From assembly GCA_005879675.1 (NCBI GenBank), contig VBJE01000255.1:1-14568 (forward strand): a DNA stretch of 14,568 nt, written 5' to 3'. Under the pieces are notes generated by a model that ran no database searches, was not told where the DNA came from, and was given only the letters and a program-made list of their open reading frames with translations. Both the position numbers and the translations under genes were made by a program. Positions 1 to 4,764 of this stretch are shown in pieces; the stretch's first letter is position 1, and every line of letters begins with the position of its first letter. Origin of the DNA: Chloroflexota bacterium. Its GTDB lineage: Bacteria; Chloroflexota; Dormibacteria; Dormibacterales; Dormibacteraceae.

Positions 1-488
1 CGGCTCGCGCGACCGACGACGCGGTGCAGGGCGACCTGGATGACCCCGCCGTGCGTGACCACCAGGACGTCGCCGTGCTTGTGATGCTGGAGGATCTGAT
101 CCATCGCGGCGGCGACGCGGACGTCGAAGGCCGCGCCTCCTTCGCCACCGGGAACAACATCCCAGTCGGGTTCCTCGACCCAGGTCGCCCAGGCCTCGGG
201 ATACTCAGCCGCGACCTCCTCGGTCGTGCGGCCTTCCCACTCGCCGAGGTAGACCTCTCTCCAACCAGCGCTCGTCTCGGGCGCTGCGCCGATGGCTTTG
301 CCGATGAGCTCTGCCGTCTCGAAGGCGCGCTTCAGGTCGCTCGCGTAGAACCCCGCGAAGTGGCGACCGGCCAGGCGCGCGGCGAGAAGCTCGGCCTGAC
401 CGCGACCGTGCTCCGAAAGCGGCGGATCGAGCTGGCCCTGGATTCGGTGCTCCTGGTTCCACGTCGACTGGCCGTGGCGGATGAGCAC
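1..488 (-). pseudogene. Partial inverted copy of the histidine phosphatase gene
   Basis: The copy starts at GTG 488 and runs leftwards out of the window. It covers about the first 162 codons of the 207-codon gene at 1171-1794 and is nearly identical to it. The RHG motif near the N-terminus and the second catalytic His (H146) both fall inside the copy. Whether the gene is complete beyond the window cannot be seen. It lies directly downstream of, and out of frame with, the interrupted DUF4388 gene. Two base differences in 519 bp mean the duplication is recent, or is an assembly fold-back with errors or strain variation. Confidence 0.7.
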
Positions 489-519
489 GAGTCGCGCGGG
501 AGAAGGCCGAGCGGGAAGT
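1..519. repeat. Left arm of a 519-bp inverted repeat
   Basis: This segment is the reverse complement of 1140-1658; paired positions sum to 1659. Reading both arms I found only two differences: 69 against 1590 and 499 against 1160. The arm holds the 5' part of the histidine phosphatase gene plus 31 bases upstream of its start. It runs off the left edge, so its true outer end is unknown. The inner end at 519/520 falls inside the DUF4388 gene. Confidence 0.95.
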
Positions 520-1039
520 CGACGAACGATGTCTTGAGCGAGTCATAGAGGATCTGTCCCGCCGGCACCGGGATGGGCTCGCGGCCGTGCTTCGGCTGCG
601 GGCGGTGCTTGACCCCTCGTCGTGGCTGCGGTGCTTCCACCTTTCTCTCCGGCTCAGCATGATCTTTTCGCTCGCCCTTGGCCTCCGGCCGCTCGACGCG
701 GGGTTCCGGTTTCGCTTCCGCTGCCGGCGCGTGTCGCGGGGAGGCATCGGCGGTGTTGACCAGGTCGGGGATGCCTGCCTTGACCGTCTCGTCAGCGGGC
801 AGCTTCGCCTTCGCGTCGAACTCGAAGTCGCCCCTCGTCCAGTGGAGCGCGCTGACCACGGCATCGTCGCCGGACTTGCCGTCGCCCTGGGCGTGAAATA
901 GATGCCCGAACAGGAAGTAGAGCGAGGTGGACTGCCCGTTCCCATTGCGGACGGTGAGGGTACCGGTGGACCGCTCACCCTGAGCGGATTCCAAAAGCGA
1001 ACGAAGGGGGGTTTCGGCTAGCGTGCCGTGCGATTGCAA
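332..1039 (-). CDS. DUF4388 (PatA-like N-terminal) domain protein, 3' end replaced
   Basis: The TTG start has a good Shine-Dalgarno AGGAGA six bases upstream (1046-1051). The first ~92 residues match the DUF4388/PatA-N type: a GTLAETPLRSLLESAQ opening, a central GTLTVRNG strand, and LYFLFGHLFHAQGD. This domain occurs in regulators of gliding, chemotaxis and two-component systems. A charged, Pro/Glu/Lys/Arg-rich linker (about 93-158) follows, then GQILYDSLKTSFVDFP. The inverted-repeat junction falls at about residue 173. Beyond it the frame is an Arg/Ser-rich shadow of the phosphatase gene and ends by chance at 332. The native protein probably had a different and perhaps longer C-terminus, so the last ~60 residues should not be trusted. 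No precise function can be assigned. Confidence 0.65.
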   Translation of the reverse strand: MQSHGTLAETPLRSLLESAQGERSTGTLTVRNGNGQSTSLYFLFGHLFHAQGDGKSGDDAVVSALHWTRGDFEFDAKAKLPADETVKAGIPDLVNTADASPRHAPAAEAKPEPRVERPEAKGERKDHAEPERKVEAPQPRRGVKHRPQPKHGREPIPVPAGQILYDSLKTSFVDFPLGLLPRDSCSSATASRRGTRSTESRASSIRRFRSTVAVRPSFSPRAWPVATSRGSTRAT

Positions 1040-1045
1040 CGGTCT

Positions 1046-1051
1046 TCTCCT
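1046..1051 (-). promoter_or_regulatory. Shine-Dalgarno for the DUF4388 gene
   Basis: AGGAGA on the minus strand lies six bases before TTG 1039. This decides the unusual TTG start, because the frame's first recognisable domain residues (GTLAETPL) follow immediately. Confidence 0.7.
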
Positions 1052-1089
1052 GGGATCGGACGGGCCCGATCGGGGTTTAAGAGAAAGTT

Positions 1090-1095
1090 AGTATA
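1090..1095 (-). promoter_or_regulatory. Possible -10 element for the DUF4388 gene
   Basis: TATACT on the minus strand, about 50 bases before TTG 1039, sits in the only AT-richer patch of the region. No convincing -35 hexamer lies 16-18 bases upstream. The same patch could also serve the + strand towards the phosphatase (TATAGG at 1092-1097). Confidence 0.3.
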
Positions 1096-1139
1096 GGCAT
1101 CGAGATCAGACCAGCGCGCCCGGAGCCGCCTGAGCTACC

Positions 1140-1658
1140 ACTTCCCGCTCGGCCTTCTCTCGCGCGACTCGTGCTCATCCGCCACGGCCAGTCGACGTGG
1201 AACCAGGAGCACCGAATCCAGGGCCAGCTCGATCCGCCGCTTTCGGAGCACGGTCGCGGTCAGGCCGAGCTTCTCGCCGCGCGCCTGGCCGGTCGCCACT
1301 TCGCGGGGTTCTACGCGAGCGACCTGAAGCGCGCCTTCGAGACGGCAGAGCTCATCGGCAAAGCCATCGGCGCAGCGCCCGAGACGAGCGCTGGTTGGAG
1401 AGAGGTCTACCTCGGCGAGTGGGAAGGCCGCACGACCGAGGAGGTCGCGGCTGAGTATCCCGAGGCCTGGGCGACCTGGGTCGAGGAACCCGACTGGGAT
1501 GTTGTTCCCGGTGGCGAAGGAGGCGCGGCCTTCGACGTCCGCGTCGCCGCCGCGATGGATCAGATCCTCCAGCATCACAAGCACGGCGATGTCCTGGTGG
1601 TCACGCACGGCGGGGTCATCCAGGTCGCCCTGCACCGCGTCGTCGGTCGCGCGAGCCG
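1140..1658. repeat. Right arm of the 519-bp inverted repeat
   Basis: This is the inverted partner of 1-519. Here the phosphatase gene continues intact past 1658 to its stop and overlaps the next gene, so this arm looks like the native locus. The arms flank a 620-bp unique segment (520-1139) that carries the 5' part of the DUF4388 gene and its promoter region. Confidence 0.95.
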
Positions 1659-1794
1659 CGGCCTGTTTCCTTTCAAGATCCAGAACGCGTCCATCAGCCT
1701 GATCGAGAAGCGCGACGGTCGCATGGTGATCGCCGGCGTCAACGACATCGCGCATCTCGAATCCGGGCTGGCCACCGAGGTCGGACCTTCATGA
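1171..1794 (+). CDS. Histidine phosphatase family protein (phosphoglycerate mutase-like)
   Basis: A 207-residue cytoplasmic phosphatase of the histidine phosphatase superfamily. The phospho-accepting H5 lies in LIRHGQSTWN. R54 lies in SDLKRAFETAE, an acidic E78 in REVYLGEWEG, and the second catalytic His H146 in VVTHGG. Length and motif spacing match CobC/GpmB-type members, but the substrate cannot be told from sequence. The start is uncertain. The frame is open back to 1081 but holds no ATG, GTG or TTG before GTG 1171, where the protein begins only four residues before the catalytic His; homologues usually have two or three more residues. There is no Shine-Dalgarno, and the inverted-repeat junction is 31 bases upstream, so the natural 5' end may have been altered. 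The stop overlaps the next start (ATGA at 1791-1794), which suggests translational coupling with the FemX-like gene. Confidence 0.88.
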   Translation: MLIRHGQSTWNQEHRIQGQLDPPLSEHGRGQAELLAARLAGRHFAGFYASDLKRAFETAELIGKAIGAAPETSAGWREVYLGEWEGRTTEEVAAEYPEAWATWVEEPDWDVVPGGEGGAAFDVRVAAAMDQILQHHKHGDVLVVTHGGVIQVALHRVVGRASRGLFPFKIQNASISLIEKRDGRMVIAGVNDIAHLESGLATEVGPS

Positions 1795-2765
1795 GCAGCG
1801 ACGCGGAGCGCTGGGATGGCGACCTCGCGGAGCGCGCGTCGACCGCGCCGCTGCTGCAATCGTGGGCGTGGGGCGAGGTGCAGTCGCGCGTGGGCTGGAC
1901 CGTGGAGCGCGTCCGGTTCTCTGCGGACGGCCCGATGGCGACGATCCTGGTGCGCAAAGTTGGACCGGCGCGCGAGGCATACGTGCCGCGCGGTCCGGTG
2001 CCCGCGCACACGTACTCGTTGGACGCCCTCGTCGACTGGGCGCGCGCGTCTGGAATCGCCAAGCTCGTCGTCGAACCCGAGACAGGACGCGACCTCGGCG
2101 ACGTCTTGAAGGAAAAGGGATTCGAGCATGTGCCCGCGATACAGCCGCAGCACACGCGCATCGTCAAGCTGCTTCCTCCCGACCAGCTGCTCGCGACCTT
2201 CAAGCACGGCCGCCGTTACAACATCCGCACCGGCCTCAAGCGAGGAGTCGTCGTCGAGGAGGGTAAGGATGCGGCGGAGCTGGCCCGCCAGTCCGCCGCG
2301 GTCGAGCGGCGTGAATCGATTCGTCTCCCCGACCGGCGCTACTACGAGGTTCTTCTCGAGCTCCTTCCATGGTGCCGCACGTACACAGCGCGGGCGCCGG
2401 AGAAACGCGAGCCGCTCGCCACGGTCCTGGTCGCGCGCCACGCGGGCCGCGCGTACAGCCTGTTCGCCGGGCGCAGCGGCGCGCGGCGGGAGCTCATGGG
2501 CAACGACCTCGCGTGGTGGTCGGCGATCTCGTCCGCGGCCGAAGCCGGGTGCTCGGATTTCGACCTATGGGGGGTGCCACCTCCGAAGAGCGGGCCCGAC
2601 CATCCCTGGCACGGCCTCGGATTCTTCAAGGCCGAGTTCGGCGGCGAAGAGGTCGCCTACGCCGGCGCCTGGGAGATGGTGCTCTCAGCCGGCGGCGCCA
2701 GGCTGCTCGACGCCGAGCGCAAGGCGCGGGCATACATTCGGGGTCTAAAACGCAACATTCGCTAA
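1791..2765 (+). CDS. FemAB/FemX family peptidyl transferase (lipid II amino-acid branch)
   Basis: A 324-residue protein of the FemABX family, which is GNAT-like. These enzymes transfer an amino acid from aminoacyl-tRNA to the stem peptide of lipid II, building the interpeptide branch of peptidoglycan at the cytoplasmic face. Visible hallmarks are PLLQSWAWGEVQ near residue 20, a YVPRGPV segment, the basic FKHGRRYNIRTGLKRGV stretch, a second-domain SLFAGRSGARREL, FDLWGVPPPK, and the conserved C-terminal GLGFFKAEFGGEEVAYAGAWEM. No coiled-coil arm as in Staphylococcus FemA is evident. The start ATG overlaps the phosphatase stop. Its presence argues for a branched cross-bridge in this organism, but the residue added and the acceptor position cannot be read from sequence. 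Some family members have other acceptors. Confidence 0.88.
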   Translation: MSSDAERWDGDLAERASTAPLLQSWAWGEVQSRVGWTVERVRFSADGPMATILVRKVGPAREAYVPRGPVPAHTYSLDALVDWARASGIAKLVVEPETGRDLGDVLKEKGFEHVPAIQPQHTRIVKLLPPDQLLATFKHGRRYNIRTGLKRGVVVEEGKDAAELARQSAAVERRESIRLPDRRYYEVLLELLPWCRTYTARAPEKREPLATVLVARHAGRAYSLFAGRSGARRELMGNDLAWWSAISSAAEAGCSDFDLWGVPPPKSGPDHPWHGLGFFKAEFGGEEVAYAGAWEMVLSAGGARLLDAERKARAYIRGLKRNIR

Positions 2766-2794
2766 CAATCCTTCAATTACGTTAGGATGGAGTG

Positions 2795-3511
2795 ATGGCT
2801 GTGGCGGAATCCTCCCGCCGGGTGCTTGTCGTCGAACCGGACAGCACCACCCGGCGCGAGATCAGACAGGTGTGCGAGCAGGACGGCTACCAGGTGGTGG
2901 AGGCCGACGCCGGCTCGGAGGCCATCCGGCAGGTCGAGAGCAGCCGTCCCAGCGTGGTTCTGCTCGAGGTCACCTTGCCCGACGCCGCGGGCTTCGACGT
3001 GTGCCGCGAGCTTCGCAAGGTGGACCCGGCCGTGCCGGTGATCATGATGAGCTCGCGCTCTGACGAGATCGACGCCGTCGTCGCCCTCGAGATCGGCGCC
3101 GACGACTACGTGACCAAGCCGCTGCGCCTGCGCGAGCTGGTGGCGCGCATGGCGGCGCACCTTCGCCGCGCCCGGCTCGAGAACGCGGAGGCGATGCGCA
3201 GCCGGCTGGAGTTTCGCGACCTCGTCATCGACGTCAACGAGCGGCGGACCTACAAGTCGAGCAAGGAGGTCGAGCTGACGCACACGGAGTTCGACCTGCT
3301 GACGTTTCTCGCCAGCAACGCAGGCAAGGTGCTGAGCAGGGAGAAGATCCTCAACTCGATCTGGGGCTACGAGTACCCGATCGCGACGCGGGTGATCGAC
3401 GTCCACATCCGCAACCTGCGCCGCAAGATCGAGACCCAGCCCTCGCGTCCTTATTACATACTCGCGGTGCCCGGGATCGGGTATCGGTTTACCAACGCCC
3501 GACCTGGATGA
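2795..3511 (+). CDS. OmpR/PhoB-family response regulator with atypical receiver
   Basis: A 238-residue regulator. Residues ~8-125 form a receiver domain and ~140-238 a winged-helix Trans_reg_C DNA-binding domain (ELTHTEFDLLTFLASNAGKVLSR, then VIDVHIRNLRRKIE and GIGYRF). The receiver is unusual. The phospho-acceptor position in VVLLEVTLPD is Glu58 (GAG at 2966-2968) instead of Asp, and the acidic pair is E14-P15 instead of D-D; the KP motif is kept. It may therefore act without phosphorylation, as a constitutive or ligand-tuned regulator (inference). ATG 2795 has AGGA seven bases upstream; GTG 2792 is an alternative start. No histidine kinase is adjacent. The last ~20 codons use A/T-ending codons (ATA, TAT, TTT, CGA, CCT, GGA), unlike the rest of the gene, and are repeated just downstream. 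Confidence 0.93.
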   Translation: MAVAESSRRVLVVEPDSTTRREIRQVCEQDGYQVVEADAGSEAIRQVESSRPSVVLLEVTLPDAAGFDVCRELRKVDPAVPVIMMSSRSDEIDAVVALEIGADDYVTKPLRLRELVARMAAHLRRARLENAEAMRSRLEFRDLVIDVNERRTYKSSKEVELTHTEFDLLTFLASNAGKVLSREKILNSIWGYEYPIATRVIDVHIRNLRRKIETQPSRPYYILAVPGIGYRFTNARPG

Positions 3512-3570
3512 AACACATTCTGGCCGTGCCCGGGATCGGGTACCGGTTCACCAACGCCCGCCCGGGTTAA
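3455..3570 (+). repeat. Tandem 59-bp duplication of the regulator 3' end, synonymously diverged
   Basis: Bases 3455-3511 and 3514-3570 align at a 59-bp offset with ten differences in 57 bp. Translated, seventeen consecutive residues (ILAVPGIGYRFTNARPG) are identical, with eight synonymous codon changes and a TGA-to-TAA stop change. A 17-base core (3467-3483 and 3526-3542) is identical. Copy 1, the regulator's own tail, has A/T-ending codons; copy 2 has wobble bases typical of this genome. Confidence 0.93.
3508..3570 (+). pseudogene. Detached regulator tail, or 20-codon mini-ORF MKHILAVPGIGYRFTNARPG
   Basis: An ATG overlapping the regulator's TGA (ATGA at 3508-3511) opens a 20-residue frame that repeats the regulator's last 17 residues and ends with TAA 3568-3570. 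It contains only the terminal beta-hairpin of a winged-helix domain, so an independent function is unlikely. It is best read as the displaced original 3' end of the regulator gene left after a recombination or integration event. Its 3' part overlaps the end of folK on the other strand (3548-3570). Confidence 0.7.
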
Positions 3571-3964
3571 CCCCCAGCTCGGCGAGCGACTCCAGGACGA
3601 ACTCGCGCTGACCGATGCGCGGGTGCGGGACCACCATGTCGCGTGACCGGATGCGCTCCTCGCCGAACAGCAGGATGTCGACGTCGATGACGCGCGGACC
3701 CCAGCGGCGCCCCGGCCGTCGCCCGCCTTCGCGCTCGACCTGCTTGGCCGCTCGCAGCAACGCTCGTGGAGTGCCTCCCCAGTCGCCCTCCACGACCTGG
3801 TTCAGGAATCGCGGTTGCTCGGCGACTCCCCACGGCGCCGTCTCCATGACTCGGCTCTGACGCAGGATGCGCACACCCTTTTCGCGCAGGCGGCGCCGCG
3901 CGGCGCTGAGGTTGCGCGCGCGCGACCCGAGGTTTGTGCCGAGCCCCAGATAGACGAGGGTCAT
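3548..3964 (-). CDS. folK: 2-amino-4-hydroxy-6-hydroxymethyldihydropteridine diphosphokinase (HPPK)
   Basis: A folate-pathway kinase that pyrophosphorylates 6-hydroxymethyl-dihydropterin, giving the substrate of the FolP next to it. Hallmarks are YLGLGTNLGSR at the N-terminus, RVMETAPWGVAEQPRFLNQVV, the GPRVIDVDILLFGEE signature near residue 95, and VVPHPRIGQREFVLESLAEL. At 138 residues it is about 20 shorter than usual HPPK and stops soon after the LAEL helix. Its last codons and TGA (3548-3550) lie inside the duplicated regulator tail on the other strand, so the C-terminus may have been clipped when that tail was displaced. The start ATG overlaps the folP stop (ATGA on the minus strand, 3961-3964), so the two genes are probably translationally coupled. 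Confidence 0.92.
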   Translation of the reverse strand: MTLVYLGLGTNLGSRARNLSAARRRLREKGVRILRQSRVMETAPWGVAEQPRFLNQVVEGDWGGTPRALLRAAKQVEREGGRRPGRRWGPRVIDVDILLFGEERIRSRDMVVPHPRIGQREFVLESLAELGVNPGGRW

Positions 3965-4743
3965 CTCATGCGGTCCGCGGTGCGCACGGCACGAGTGATC
4001 TGGAGCACGTCGTGGACGGCGGCGACCACCGTCGCGGTGGTGCCCTCGATGCGCTCTTCGACGGGCAGGTCGAGCAGCTTGCCGATGAAGGATTTGCGCG
4101 ATGTGCCGATCAGGATCGGCTGACCCAGCTCCTTCAGCTCGGCGAACCTGCGCATCACCTCCCAGCTCTGGTCGGCCGTCTTACCGAATCCGATGCCCGG
4201 GTCGACGATGACCTTTTCCCTCGGAACGCCCGCGGCGAGGGCGCGGTCCACAGCCACGCGGAGAAAGCGCTTGATCTCGGCCATGACGTCGCCCGCGTAC
4301 TCGGTGCCGTCCTGGTTGTGCATGACCACGAGCCCGGAGCCGTGGCGGGCTGCGAGCTGGGCGATCCCCGGCGAGCGCGTCAGGCCCCACACGTCGTTGA
4401 GGATCGTGGCGCCGGCAGCCTGCGCGAGCTCCGCGACCTCCAGCTTGTAGGTGTCGATCGACACCGGGACCCCGGATTCGCGCGCCAGCCGGCGCACCAC
4501 CTCTTCTGTGCGCGCCATCTCCTCCGCGACCGTGACCGGGGCGTGGCCGGGACGCGTCGACTCGCCGCCGACGTCGAGCATGTCCGCGCCCTCGCCCACC
4601 ATCCGCAGGCCCTGCGCGACCGCGGCGTCAGCGTCGGAGCCGAGCCCGTCGCCGCTGAACGAATCCGGCGTCACGTTGACGATGCCCATCACGTAGGTGC
4701 GGCTTCCCCACGCGAACTTGCGTGGCCCGATCTCCGCGATCAC
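3961..4743 (-). CDS. folP: Dihydropteroate synthase
   Basis: Condenses dihydropterin pyrophosphate with p-aminobenzoate to give dihydropteroate, the target step of sulfonamides. Signatures are VMGIVNVTPDSFSGDG (residues 18-33), DVGGESTRPG (57-66), SIDTYK, an ILNDVWG strand, IVDPGIGFGKT, and IGTSRKSFIG near the C-terminus; the pterin- and sulfonamide-binding loops look intact. The frame stays open far upstream, but that part is antisense to murE. GTG 4743 gives 260 residues, normal for the family, and lies just 22 bases from the divergent murE start. A GATAAT hexamer ends six bases before this GTG, suggesting a leaderless transcript; AGGA ten bases upstream is a poor Shine-Dalgarno alternative. 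Confidence 0.94.
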   Translation of the reverse strand: MIAEIGPRKFAWGSRTYVMGIVNVTPDSFSGDGLGSDADAAVAQGLRMVGEGADMLDVGGESTRPGHAPVTVAEEMARTEEVVRRLARESGVPVSIDTYKLEVAELAQAAGATILNDVWGLTRSPGIAQLAARHGSGLVVMHNQDGTEYAGDVMAEIKRFLRVAVDRALAAGVPREKVIVDPGIGFGKTADQSWEVMRRFAELKELGQPILIGTSRKSFIGKLLDLPVEERIEGTTATVVAAVHDVLQITRAVRTADRMR

Positions 4744-4749
4744 GACGCG

Positions 4750-4755
4750 ATTATC
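4750..4755 (-). promoter_or_regulatory. Putative leaderless -10 element for folP
   Basis: GATAAT on the minus strand is followed by six bases and then GTG 4743, the geometry expected when transcription starts at the first base of the codon. Any -35 element would have to lie inside murE. It overlaps the murE -10 candidate on the other strand. Confidence 0.5.
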
Positions 4756-4757
4756 CT
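4752..4757 (+). promoter_or_regulatory. Putative leaderless -10 element for murE
   Basis: TATCCT (TANNNT type) is followed by seven bases and then ATG 4765. There is no Shine-Dalgarno in the 21-bp gap. The element shares four bases with the folP candidate, so the two polymerases could not bind at once. Confidence 0.5.
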
Positions 4758-4764
4758 GCGGTCT

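Noticed and set aside
24..548. Open frame on the + strand of the left repeat arm, with a twin on the minus strand at 1135-1755
   Set aside because: Both are antisense shadows of the histidine phosphatase gene; the composition is Arg/Asp/Ala/Val-rich with no motifs, and the duplication alone explains the similarity.
205..978. 257-codon minus-strand frame overlapping the DUF4388 gene
   Set aside because: Out-of-frame shadow rich in Arg and Ser; the DUF4388 frame has recognisable domain residues and a Shine-Dalgarno.
1..1658. Insertion sequence or composite transposon
   Set aside because: The inverted arms carry a phosphatase gene, not a transposase, and no terminal repeats or target-site duplications are seen at the inner ends.
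3934..4764. Long N-terminal extension of the murE frame (about 277 codons)
   Set aside because: This part is antisense to folP and is not protein-like; the MurE homology begins at ATG 4765.
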